Part shown: positions 22,619 through 31,379 of the stretch, piece by piece
How the letters are laid out: each line of letters starts with the position of its first letter
Numbering within the stretch: the stretch's first letter is position 1
Origin: Lachnospiraceae bacterium
Lineage (GTDB): Bacteria; Bacillota; Clostridia; Lachnospirales; Lachnospiraceae
DNA: 32,537 nt
Assembly (NCBI GenBank): GCA_022800815.1
Contig: JAAWRC010000038.1
Coordinates: forward strand, 1 to 32,537
Reading direction: 5' to 3'
Notes under the pieces: generated by a model
The model's input: only the letters and a program-made list of their open reading frames with translations
Databases searched by the model: none
What the model was told of the DNA's origin: nothing
Position numbers and translations under genes: made by a program

Positions 22619-22850
22619 TTACATACGAATCAATTCTGTTTTAATATATTGCTTACAAAAATACGCCGAGACCCCCGAATGCTTTGAAAAGTCTACTCCT
22701 TCCAGTGCAGGCACGCTTCTCATACAATGAAAAATCGCATAATGTGAGCGATTTGCAGCCCCTTTGAAATCACCGTCAAAAGGCCAACACTTCGGCAGAT
22801 TTTATACAGCGTTTTGCCTGTTCCAGACGATAACCAGACAGGTCTTTCAA
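22619..22850 (-). pseudogene. Frameshifted, truncated HEPN-domain gene
   Basis: A TTG start (22848-22850) with AAAGGA upstream encodes LKDLSGYRLEQAKRCIKSAE and four further residues, then stops at TGA inside TTTTGACGG. Dropping one T restores the frame: DGDFKGAANRSHYAIFHCMR and onward to a KHSGVSAYF block, ending at TAA 22619-22621. The conceptual 76 residues match the first part of HEPN domains (YRLEkAkeaLksAe..l..GdyrgAvNRaYYAiFha..AlL...g...kkHsgv), which are often toxins paired with nucleotidyltransferase antitoxins. The C-terminal region expected to hold the RNase RxxxxH motif is missing, so even without the frameshift it would be inactive. Confidence 0.72.
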
Positions 22851-23054
22851 TTATAATCCTTTCTTTGCAGTGGCTTTGCCTTCATTATGTGTCCGTTTGC
22901 AAATTGTCAAAATAGACGATTTATATCTTTTCATAATCTCATTAATCCAGTTCCATATCCTTTGCATATGCATAAGAAATAATTCCAACTTGTCGACGAT
23001 AGCAAACAATCTGTTCTTTTGCCGCTCATTAAGGGCAATCTCATTCTCCGCCAA
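22851..23054 (-). CDS. Small open frame of unknown function between aph-like gene and HEPN remnant
   Basis: 67 codons from TTG 23054 (overlapping the 3' end of the APH-like gene by 14 bases) to TAA 22851, touching the HEPN remnant. The peptide is helical and basic at the end (INEIMKRYKSSILTICKR). I do not recognise a family. In intact modules a HEPN gene is usually preceded by a nucleotidyltransferase gene, but no GSxxxG or DxD motif is present, so it is not an intact partner. It may be another gene remnant. Confidence 0.3.
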   Translation of the reverse strand: MAENEIALNERQKNRLFAIVDKLELFLMHMQRIWNWINEIMKRYKSSILTICKRTHNEGKATAKKGL

Positions 23055-23835
23055 TCATCTCCATGGCCGCAACCATCCGCAGCTTTTCCGGTTCGATCCT
23101 GTCTCTCCCATAGGCATCCATAAAACGGTCCGTGTACTCTGCGGTTCCAAGATTAAATTTGAGCGTCCAGAGCCCCCAGACCAGGTCGATGTGCCGGTCT
23201 CCGAGCCCGCCGCAGCCAAGGTCGATATAGCCCGAAAACTTCCAGTGATCCAGAATGACGTTGGGCAGGCAATAATCCCCATGAAGGAGGACATCTTTTT
23301 TTAACAGTGCCATCCCCTCCTGCGCTGCTCGTTTTGCCTCTGAAAAGGATCCAAATTCCCAGATCCCCCGAAACAGGTCAGGCTCATAACTGCTCTGATC
23401 CAGTCCATGCATCACCACCTCCGTATAGGTCCGGATCCGATCCTGCACCGGGCAACCTCTCCCGTCCGTCTCGTGCAATTCCCGCAGCAGCAAGGCTGTG
23501 GTATCGCACAGTCTCTTGGGTTCTGCCAGATAATCCGGATGCGTGCAGTCTTCTCCCCGGATTTTTCTGCTCAAGAGATAATCCTTTCCGTGGAATGAAC
23601 CATAATACAGTACTTCCTCCGATAATTTCAAAGAATGCAGATAAGCGGTCATCAGTGCTTCTGTCCTCAACGTCCCTTCTGCGGCCTCTTTCAGGAAATA
23701 GCCGTCGTTCTTGTCGATAAAAATCACTCTGGCCTGAGGCGAAGAACTGCTGTCGTAAAGTACGGAATCCCTCATGTAGTCTATCACTGCCTCGGGATAT
23801 TCTTCCATATTCCTCTTGATTGGCTTAAGCTTCAT
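23041..23835 (-). CDS. Aminoglycoside-phosphotransferase-family (APH-like) kinase
   Basis: 264 residues, the same length as APH(3') enzymes. The catalytic loop is LLHGDYCLPNVILDHW (Asp187, Asn192) and the metal-binding GYIDLGCGGLGDRHIDL (Asp205) follows, as in APH(3') kinases that phosphorylate a small-molecule hydroxyl with ATP. The N-lobe has a YFLKEA lysine strand (Lys49). The substrate may be an aminoglycoside, a sugar or a related metabolite; the sequence alone does not show resistance. The frame opens at TTG 23847, but ATG 23833-23835 follows GGGGGAA at usable spacing. It lies behind the terminator of the glycolytic operon, so it probably has low or separate expression. Confidence 0.8.
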   Translation of the reverse strand: MKLKPIKRNMEEYPEAVIDYMRDSVLYDSSSSPQARVIFIDKNDGYFLKEAAEGTLRTEALMTAYLHSLKLSEEVLYYGSFHGKDYLLSRKIRGEDCTHPDYLAEPKRLCDTTALLLRELHETDGRGCPVQDRIRTYTEVVMHGLDQSSYEPDLFRGIWEFGSFSEAKRAAQEGMALLKKDVLLHGDYCLPNVILDHWKFSGYIDLGCGGLGDRHIDLVWGLWTLKFNLGTAEYTDRFMDAYGRDRIEPEKLRMVAAMEMIGGE

Positions 23836-23849
23836 ATTTTCCCCCAAAT

Positions 23850-23926
23850 AAAAAATGTCCTCCTCTCTCTCTTTCCCTCACCATACGTTCGTATCACAAA
23901 GGGAGAAAAAGAGAGGAAGAGGACAT
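23850..23926 (-). terminator. Terminator of the gap-pgk-tpi operon
   Basis: A long imperfect stem pairs 23855-23879 with 23900-23926, with an extra small palindrome ATACGTTCGTAT in the loop. On the minus strand it is followed by TTTTTT (+ 23850-23855), right after tpiA and before the APH-like gene. Confidence 0.85.
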
Positions 23927-23961
23927 CCGATCCGCCCTGTTTTCACAGAGTTTCTAACAAA

Positions 23962-24711
23962 TTACTTCCAATTGACGATCTGGCCGAAGTCGGGCTTAAG
24001 GGCTGCACCGCCTACCAGGCCGCCGTCGATGTCGGGCTGTACGAACAGCTCCGGAGCCGTCTTCGCATTGACGCTTCCGCCGTACTGGATGCGGATGGCC
24101 TCCGCCGTCGCCTCGTCGTAGATCTCGGCGATGCACTTGCGGATGCCGCCGCAGACCTCCTGCGCCTGCTCGGTGGTGGCAGTCTTGCCGGTCCCGATGG
24201 CCCAGATGGGCTCGTAAGCGATAACCGCCGTCTTGGCCTGCTCCGCCGTCACGCCCAGGAATGCGATCTTCACCTGCTGGCGGATGAAGTCCATGGTCAC
24301 GCCCTGCTCTCTCTGAGTCAGGGTCTCGCCGCAGCACACGATGGGAGTGATGCCATGCTCGAAGGCCTTGAGGACCTTCTTGTTGACGGTCTCGTTGGTC
24401 TCCGCAAAATACTCTCTTCTCTCGGAATGGCCGATGATCACGTATTTCACGCCCACGTCCGTCAGCATGGCGGGAGAAATCTCACCGGTGTAAGCACCCT
24501 TCTCCTCGAAATACATGTTCTCTGCGCCGATCTCAATGTTGGTTCCCTTCACCGCCTCCAGGGCCGGAATGATGTCGATGGCGGGAACGCAGAACACTAC
24601 GTCCGCATCGTCGGTCTTCACCAGGGGTTTCAGGGTCTCGATTAATTTTAACGCCTCACTGGGAGTCATATTCATCTTCCAGTTTCCAGCAATGATTTTC
24701 TTTCTTGCCAT
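23962..24711 (-). CDS. tpiA: Triosephosphate isomerase
   Basis: 249 residues; interconverts dihydroxyacetone phosphate and glyceraldehyde 3-phosphate in the cytoplasm. All signature residues are visible: GNWKMN with Lys12, IIGHSERRE with the electrophilic His95, [12 protein letters not shown] with the catalytic Glu167 and flexible loop, and the phosphate-binding [11 protein letters not shown] near the C-terminus. Start ATG with GAGAGGA 7 bases upstream. It follows pgk by 15 bases and is the last gene of the operon before a strong terminator. Confidence 0.98.
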   Translation of the reverse strand: MARKKIIAGNWKMNMTPSEALKLIETLKPLVKTDDADVVFCVPAIDIIPALEAVKGTNIEIGAENMYFEEKGAYTGEISPAMLTDVGVKYVIIGHSERREYFAETNETVNKKVLKAFEHGITPIVCCGETLTQREQGVTMDFIRQQVKIAFLGVTAEQAKTAVIAYEPIWAIGTGKTATTEQAQEVCGGIRKCIAEIYDEATAEAIRIQYGGSVNAKTAPELFVQPDIDGGLVGGAALKPDFGQIVNWK

Positions 24712-24726
24712 CTTTTTATCCTCTCT

Positions 24727-25932
<1,206 letters not shown>

Positions 25933-25956
25933 GTCGTTCTCCTTCATAAACGTAAA

Positions 25957-25993
25957 CGGCGGATCCGGTCCTATTTAAGAACCGGACCCGCCG
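25957..25993 (-). promoter_or_regulatory. Intercistronic hairpin between gap and pgk
   Basis: CGGCGGATCCGGT (25957-25969) pairs with ACCGGACCCGCCG (25981-25993) with one A-C mismatch. A clear T-run is missing, so it is more likely an mRNA-stability or partial-attenuation element that makes gap more abundant than pgk-tpi. Confidence 0.6.
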
Positions 25994-26030
25994 AAAGTTC
26001 TCTCTGATACTGCTGTCTGTCCGATAACGC

Positions 26031-27062
26031 TTATGCCAGCTCAGCGAAGTACTTGATGGTCCTTACCATCTGGCTCACATAAGAATTCTCATTGTCATAC
26101 CAGGAAACAACCTCAACCTGGGTCTTGCCGTCGGCCAGAGGGGAAACCATGGTCTGAGTCGCATCAAACAGGGAACCGTAGGTCATGCCCACAACGTCGC
26201 TGGAGACGATCTCATCCTCGGTGTAGCCGAAGGACTCGGTAGCGGCAGCCTTCATGGCGGCGTTGATCTCTTCCTTGGTCACAGCCTTGTCCACCACCGC
26301 AAAAAGCAGAGTCGTGGAACCAGTGGGCGTAGGTACGCGCTGAGCGGCGCCGATCAGCTTGCCGTTCAGTTCGGGAATGACCAGACCGATGGCCTTGGCG
26401 GCACCGGTAGAGTTGGGAACGATGTTGATGGCCGCCGCACGGCTTCTTCTCAGATCGCCCTTTCTCTGGGGTCCGTCGAGGATCATCTGATCGCCGGTGT
26501 AAGCGTGGATCGTGCACATAATGCCGGATTCCACGGGGGCAAGGTCGTTGAGGGCCTTCGCCATGGGAGCCAGGCAGTTGGTGGTGCAGGAAGCTGCGGA
26601 AATCACCGTATCCTCTTTCTTTAAGGTCTCATGGTTTACATTGTATACGATAGTAGGAAGATCATTTCCTGCGGGTGCGGAGATCACAACCTTCTTTGCG
26701 CCTGCAGTGATATGTGCGGAAGCCTTCTCCTTGGAGGTATAGAAGCCGGTGCACTCTAACACAACATCAACACCAAGCTCGCCCCAGGGAAGCTCAGCCG
26801 CATTTGCCTTCTTGTAAATGGTGATCTCTTTGCCATCCACGATGACGGCGCCTTCTGTCTCGCCCTCACCCTCTTTGTAGGAAACAGTGTCAGCCAGCGC
26901 ATATTTACCCTGAGAAGAGTCATATTTCAGCAGATGAGCCAGCATCTTAGGGCTGGTTAAATCGTTGATCGCCACGACGTCATATCCGGGAGCGCCAAAC
27001 ATCTGTCTGAATGCCAGACGACCGATACGTCCGAAACCATTAATCGCTACTTTTACTGCCAT
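26031..27062 (-). CDS. gap: Glyceraldehyde-3-phosphate dehydrogenase, NAD-type
   Basis: 343 residues; oxidises glyceraldehyde 3-phosphate to 1,3-bisphosphoglycerate with NAD. Rossmann motif [14 protein letters not shown] (residues 7-20), Asp34 in AINDLTS as in NAD-specific enzymes, nucleophile Cys159 in [12 protein letters not shown], His186 in TIHAYTGDQ, and the phosphate-binding region [26 protein letters not shown] lies 8 bases before the ATG. First gene of gap-pgk-tpi; it supplies the NADH that the hydrogenase in this window can reoxidise. Confidence 0.98.
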   Translation of the reverse strand: MAVKVAINGFGRIGRLAFRQMFGAPGYDVVAINDLTSPKMLAHLLKYDSSQGKYALADTVSYKEGEGETEGAVIVDGKEITIYKKANAAELPWGELGVDVVLECTGFYTSKEKASAHITAGAKKVVISAPAGNDLPTIVYNVNHETLKKEDTVISAASCTTNCLAPMAKALNDLAPVESGIMCTIHAYTGDQMILDGPQRKGDLRRSRAAAINIVPNSTGAAKAIGLVIPELNGKLIGAAQRVPTPTGSTTLLFAVVDKAVTKEEINAAMKAAATESFGYTEDEIVSSDVVGMTYGSLFDATQTMVSPLADGKTQVEVVSWYDNENSYVSQMVRTIKYFAELA

Positions 27063-27123
27063 TTTGAATTCCTCCTAAATGATTGAAGTATTTATAAGTG
27101 GTACTATCATTGACTCGTTATTT

Positions 27124-27152
27124 ATTTTACATAATTTGTTAAAAAATATCAA
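27124..27152 (-). promoter_or_regulatory. Sigma-A promoter of gap-pgk-tpi
   Basis: Minus strand TTGATA (+ 27147-27152), a 17-base spacer and TAAAAT (+ 27124-27129), about 55 bases before gap in an AT-rich stretch. Confidence 0.75.
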
Positions 27153-27270
27153 GCTATTTTTTTCCTTTTTTAAGTCGTACTGCCGCTTTTATTCATATTC
27201 TACAATTATCGCCATTTCCGGCGAAAATATCCGGCAATATTACACGAGGTCGGTGCGAAAAGCCTTACAA

Positions 27271-28386
27271 TCACTTGAGATTTTCCGGATTCAGACAGGA
27301 AAGCTCCGGCAGCACGAACCGTCCGTCCTTTCTTATAAGTTTCCCGTCAAAATAGATCTCCCCGCCACCGTACTCCGGCGTCTGAATGCAGACCAGATCC
27401 CAGTGGATGGAGGAACTGTTTCCATTGGGGGCCTCCTCGTAGCAGTTGCCCGGCGTGAAGTGGAAGGAACCTCCGATCTTCTCGTCAAAGAGAATGTCCT
27501 TCATGGGCTTCGTCACGTAAGGATTGACGCCGATGGCGAACTCGCCGATGTAGCGGGCCCCCTCGTCGATGTCAAACACACGATTGATCTTCCCCGTGTC
27601 ATTGGCCTCGGCCTTCACGATCTTCCCCCGCTCAAAGGTCAGGCGAATATTTTCATAGGTGAAGCCCTGGAACACCGACGGCGTATTATAGGAAAGAACA
27701 CCGTTCACGGAATCTCTCACCGGCGCCGTGTAGACCTCCCCGTCGGGAATGTTGCGGTCGCCGGAGCAGGGGACGACGGGAATGCCCTCTATGGAGAAGG
27801 ACAGGTCGGTGCCGGGTCCCGTGATCCGCACCTTGCTCGTCCGCTCCATCAGGGAAATGAGCGGCTTCATGGCCTCCCCCATCTTCTCATAATCCAGACA
27901 GCACACGTCAAAATAAAAATCCTCAAAGGCTTCCAGGCTGGTGCCCGCACTCTGGGCCATGGAGGGCGACGGATAGCGAAGGACCACCCACTTCGTCTTC
28001 GGCACCCGGATCTCGTGGTGGACCGGCGTCATATAGAGAGCGTTGTAGCGCCGCAGGCCCTCCTGCGGCACGTCGGCAAGCTCGTTGATGTTGTCCCCGC
28101 CCCGGATCCCAACATAACAATCCATCCTTGACATTTTCAGGCCGTCCGCCTCCGCCATCAATTTAAGCTGTTCGTCGGTGCAGGAGAGAAGCATTTCCCG
28201 CTGCATCCTCATGTCCGTAAAATGGGGAAAGGGCAGGCCTCCGGCCCGGTAGACCTCCTTGACCACACACCTTGCCAGATCCTGCGTGTCCATTCCCGTG
28301 TAATGCACGTACACCTTTTCCCCCGGCTGCACCCGGCAGGAAACGTTGACCAGATTGTAAGCCAGCCGCTTAATCCTCTCGTCCAT
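27271..28386 (-). CDS. M29-family metallo-aminopeptidase
   Basis: 371 residues, close to the usual size of thermophilic-type aminopeptidases (AmpS/AmpT, PepS). Family blocks are the GEKVYVHYTG start region, RDSVNGVLSYNTPSVFQGFT, the metal-ligand YIGEFAIGVNP, HFTPGNCYEEAPNGN and SSSIHWDLV near the C-terminus. It removes N-terminal residues from peptides in the cytoplasm with a two-metal centre. The frame opens at 28413, but AAGGAGA lies about 6 bases before ATG 28384-28386 (MDERIKRLA). Lies between the ABC operon and gap, same direction; I see no metabolic link. Confidence 0.88.
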   Translation of the reverse strand: MDERIKRLAYNLVNVSCRVQPGEKVYVHYTGMDTQDLARCVVKEVYRAGGLPFPHFTDMRMQREMLLSCTDEQLKLMAEADGLKMSRMDCYVGIRGGDNINELADVPQEGLRRYNALYMTPVHHEIRVPKTKWVVLRYPSPSMAQSAGTSLEAFEDFYFDVCCLDYEKMGEAMKPLISLMERTSKVRITGPGTDLSFSIEGIPVVPCSGDRNIPDGEVYTAPVRDSVNGVLSYNTPSVFQGFTYENIRLTFERGKIVKAEANDTGKINRVFDIDEGARYIGEFAIGVNPYVTKPMKDILFDEKIGGSFHFTPGNCYEEAPNGNSSSIHWDLVCIQTPEYGGGEIYFDGKLIRKDGRFVLPELSCLNPENLK

Positions 28387-28515
28387 CTTTTTCTCCTTTC
28401 TTTCCAAACACAATCCAGATAATTGCGAAACGTGAAATTGTAGAACAGATTCTGACGCTTACGTCCATCCAAAGCCTGCTGCGCCAAGCGTTCCAGCAAG
28501 CCCAGAGCGAGGAAG

Positions 28516-29199
28516 TTACTCGAGAAAGAACTCTTTCCGCTTTCTCTGGTCTTGCTTCCACGGCGCAGAGGGCTTTTCCTGGATGCAGTCGTCAGAATCC
28601 TTTTCAGGTTTTGCGGTTTCGCAATTGCCTAAAATCAGAAATCGTCCGCCCATGGCTTCTCCCTCCTCCCGGTTATGGGTCACCAAAAGCAGGGTTCTGC
28701 CCCGCCGCCTCTCCCGGACATAAGCCATGGTTCTTTTTTTCGTCTCCGAATCCAGACCTTCAAAGGGCTCATCCAGCACCACGAACGCACTGTCCGCCAT
28801 CACGGCCCGGACAATGGCACATCTCCTTCTCATTCCGCCGGAGAGGGCCGAAACCGGTTTTGAGAGAACCTCCCCCAAAAGCCCCACCGCCTCCAGATTT
28901 TCCCGGATTTCCTCGTCCGTTCGCTTCTTGCCCAGGGCCGCCCTGATATTGGACACGGCGCCAAAGGGCTCAAAGAGCCGGTCCTCCTGAAACACGGCGC
29001 TTTTTTTCTCCGGCACCCCCGACACTCTTCCGCCGTCAGCCCTTTCAAGGCCCAGGAGAATCCTCGTCAGGGTCGTCTTCCCACAGCCGGATTTCCCCAT
29101 GAGGACCGTAATTTCCCCCAGGGGAAGCTCCGCAGAAAACCCCTGAAATACCGACTCCTTTCCATAGCTTTTCCACAAATCCTCCACGATAATCTTCAA
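28516..29199 (-). CDS. ABC transporter ATPase, nitrate/sulfonate/taurine (NitT/TauT) type
   Basis: 227 residues. Walker A GKSGCGKTT, signature LSGGMRRRC, Walker B FVVLDEPFEGLD and switch His in LLVTHNREE are complete, so it should hydrolyse ATP to drive import. The start is TTG 29197-29199, overlapping the permease stop, with GGAGAG just upstream; the family N-terminus begins right there (MKIIVEDLWKSYG). The C-terminal 40 residues are charged and variable. Third gene of the operon. Confidence 0.92.
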   Translation of the reverse strand: MKIIVEDLWKSYGKESVFQGFSAELPLGEITVLMGKSGCGKTTLTRILLGLERADGGRVSGVPEKKSAVFQEDRLFEPFGAVSNIRAALGKKRTDEEIRENLEAVGLLGEVLSKPVSALSGGMRRRCAIVRAVMADSAFVVLDEPFEGLDSETKKRTMAYVRERRRGRTLLLVTHNREEGEAMGGRFLILGNCETAKPEKDSDDCIQEKPSAPWKQDQRKRKEFFLE

Positions 29200-29969
29200 A
29201 GTCTCTCCAATCGCTCAAAAGCCCGCTTCAAAAGCCCCATAAAAGCCTTCTCAAACAAAACACTGGTAAACACCACCACGGCCGTCCAGGCAAAAAGCTC
29301 CGCCGTGTCCAGATAAACCTTCGCCTCGTAGAGCCGCTCCCCGATGGAACCGTCCGGGATCCCGATCACCTCCGCAGCCACTCCCGCCTTCCAGGAAATG
29401 CCCAGGGCCGCACTGCAGGCCGAGAACAAGAACGGCCGCACCTGGGGCAGGTAGAGATAACAGAACCGCTTAAACCTGGAAATCCGAAACACCTCCGCCA
29501 TCTCCAAAAGCTTCCGGTCCGCCGACTTCATCCCCGACAGCACGTTAAAATAAAAGATGGGCAGCACCATCAGGAAGGAGATAAACACGGAAAGTCCGGA
29601 CCGGTCCAGCCAAATCAGGCACAAAATAATAAACGAGGCCACCGGCACCGACTTCACCGCCGTCATATAGGGCCACAACATGGTCTCTAACAAAGGAACC
29701 CCGGCGGCAGCCACGGCAAGGACCGAGCCCAGAATCAGGCCCAGGAAAAAACCTGCCTCGATCCGAAGAAAACTAAAACCTACCGTCAGCCAGAAATCTC
29801 CCTTCAAGGCAATCTTCCCCAGGCGGGCGGCCGCCGTAATGGGGGAAACCAAGATAAATTTCTGCCCCACGGCCATGGAAAGAATCTGCCACAGGACAAG
29901 AGCGGCCGCTATGGAAAGCAGCCGTTCTCTCTTTTGCCCCTTTTTTTGTCCTTCTCTTCGTTCTCTCAT
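29196..29969 (-). CDS. ABC transporter permease, NitT/TauT type
   Basis: 257 residues with about six membrane segments. The BPD-type inner-membrane signature is at about residues 130-200 (DRKLLEMAEVFRISRFKRF followed by the coupling segment and AALGISWKAGVAAEVIG), as in SsuC/TauC permeases. The N-terminus is strongly basic. Its ATG overlaps the stop of the binding-protein gene (TGATG) and its end overlaps the ATPase start, so all three are translationally coupled. Confidence 0.92.
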   Translation of the reverse strand: MRERREGQKKGQKRERLLSIAAALVLWQILSMAVGQKFILVSPITAAARLGKIALKGDFWLTVGFSFLRIEAGFFLGLILGSVLAVAAAGVPLLETMLWPYMTAVKSVPVASFIILCLIWLDRSGLSVFISFLMVLPIFYFNVLSGMKSADRKLLEMAEVFRISRFKRFCYLYLPQVRPFLFSACSAALGISWKAGVAAEVIGIPDGSIGERLYEAKVYLDTAELFAWTAVVVFTSVLFEKAFMGLLKRAFERLERL

Positions 29970-31084
29970 CAGTTCAGATTCAGGAAAAAGTCATCGTCAG
30001 GCAGTTTTCCGCCCACGGATTTCGGATTGGCGTCATAGAGCACCTGGAGATACCCCTCCACGGCTCCCTTCATCTCCTCTCCGTCCAGATAGGTCACATT
30101 GCAGCCGGGGATGGCCTTCTCGGCCACAGCCGCCTTCACGATATCATATTTCTCCACCAGAGCCGCTCCCTCTGTAAGATTTTCATTCAGATAATCGGTG
30201 GAAGCCTTATATTCCTCCAGGAAGGTCTTGAGTTCCTCGGGATGCGCCTCGGCAAATTCCTTTCGGACCACCAATCCGGCCGTAATCAGCCGGCTCCCGT
30301 TCTCCAGCTTGTCCCACTCCTCGGTGAGGTTTAAAGCAATCCGGAAATTTTCCAGTTGTCCCCCGGCCACCGTCACGAAAGGCTGGGGCAGCATGGCGAC
30401 GGCGTGGTCCGCCTGGGCCATCTTCGCCACCGTCTCCGTCGGCTCACTCATCCACTCGATGGTCACGTCCCCGTCCGGGTCCACGCCATTCTCCGAGAGC
30501 AGGTAGCGGAGTGCATACTCCGGCGTGGTGCCCTTGCCCGTGGCATAGATGGTCTGTCCCTTCAAATCGGCGACACTCTGCACATCCTCGCCGCCTGTTT
30601 CTACAACGTAAAGAACCCCCAGAGTATTGACAGCCGCAAACTGCACGGCGCCCTCCGAGTTATTGTAGAGAACACCGGCAAGGTTGGCCGGCACCGCCGC
30701 CACGTCAAGCTCCCCCTTGAGAAGCTTGGGTGCCAGTTCGTCTCCCGAAATCGCCATGGTAAATTCGATCTCGCTCTTTGCCTGTCCCTTCTCTGCATCA
30801 TCCAAAAGCTTGACCATGCCCATGGAGGTCGGTCCCTTCAGGCCGCCCAGGCGAATCTTCACGGATTCCCCCGCCCCGTCCGTCTCCTGCGTCGCCTCTG
30901 TCGTCGTTTCTACTGCCGTTTCTGCCGCCTGCGTGGTCTCTGCCGCCTTCGTCTCCGCCGGCCTCATCGTCTCCTCCAAGGCGTCTGTCTCTACGGCCTC
31001 TGTCTCCTCCGCTTTCTTTCCGCAGCCGGCCATGGCTCCAAATACCATCGCCGCCGCCAGAATCACCGCACATGTTCTTTTCAT
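29969..31084 (-). CDS. Substrate-binding lipoprotein of the NitT/TauT-type ABC transporter
   Basis: 371 residues. Lipoprotein signal with lipobox AMAGC (Cys20), then a 45-residue Glu/Thr/Ala linker, then a periplasmic-binding-type fold: IRLGGLKGPTSMGMVKLLDD, a LKGELDVAAVPANLAGVLYN segment and LKGQTIYATGKGTTPEYALR, all typical of nitrate/sulfonate/taurine or thiamine-precursor binding proteins. The ligand cannot be told. AGGAGA lies 7 bases before ATG 31082-31084. A decayed relative lies immediately upstream, so the locus once had two binding proteins. Confidence 0.9.
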   Translation of the reverse strand: MKRTCAVILAAAMVFGAMAGCGKKAEETEAVETDALEETMRPAETKAAETTQAAETAVETTTEATQETDGAGESVKIRLGGLKGPTSMGMVKLLDDAEKGQAKSEIEFTMAISGDELAPKLLKGELDVAAVPANLAGVLYNNSEGAVQFAAVNTLGVLYVVETGGEDVQSVADLKGQTIYATGKGTTPEYALRYLLSENGVDPDGDVTIEWMSEPTETVAKMAQADHAVAMLPQPFVTVAGGQLENFRIALNLTEEWDKLENGSRLITAGLVVRKEFAEAHPEELKTFLEEYKASTDYLNENLTEGAALVEKYDIVKAAVAEKAIPGCNVTYLDGEEMKGAVEGYLQVLYDANPKSVGGKLPDDDFFLNLN

Positions 31085-31146
31085 CGCTCGTTCTCCTTTT
31101 CTTACTGCTCTCTCCCTCTATGATTTCGGATTCCCCTATTCTTTTC

Positions 31147-31361
31147 TCAGGAATCGTTATCGGGCACCTTTCCGCCTGTCAAATCCGGGTTTCTGCCGCA
31201 AAGCGTCCGGAGGCAGCCCCTCACCGCCTTCTCCATAGGTTCCCCGTCCAGACAGACGATACCACTTTCCCGAATCGAAGCGGCTCTTCTTTGTTTCCAC
31301 ATCCGCCTATAAAAGTAAGCATGAGCAGTCCCAGAAGAAATGCAAACCCTCTTTTTTTCAT
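31147..31361 (-). pseudogene. Internally deleted second substrate-binding lipoprotein gene
   Basis: ATG 31359-31361 with GGGAGG upstream begins a perfect lipoprotein signal MKKRGFAFLLGLLMLTFIGG followed by the lipobox Cys, and runs 46 codons to TGA 31221-31223. In another frame the next segment encodes CLDGEPMEKAVRGCL and NPDLTGGKVPDNDS, ending at TGA 31147-31149. This matches the end of the downstream binding protein (YLDGEEMKGAVEGYL, NPKSVGGKLPDDDF). So the signal peptide has been joined to the last 35 or so residues with loss of the whole body and the frame. It could still yield a tiny 46-residue lipopeptide. Confidence 0.78.
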
Positions 31362-31379
31362 GGTGCCTCCCTTCTAGTA

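Noticed and set aside
23041-23835. Calling the APH-like gene an aminoglycoside resistance gene
   Set aside because: Motifs show the kinase family only; many chromosomal members act on sugars or other small molecules, and context gives no resistance link.
27136-27152. Possible Rex operator in the gap promoter (TTGTTAA followed by ATATCAA)
   Set aside because: One half-site is perfect but the other is degenerate and the total length is one base short of the consensus, so chance in AT-rich DNA is as likely.
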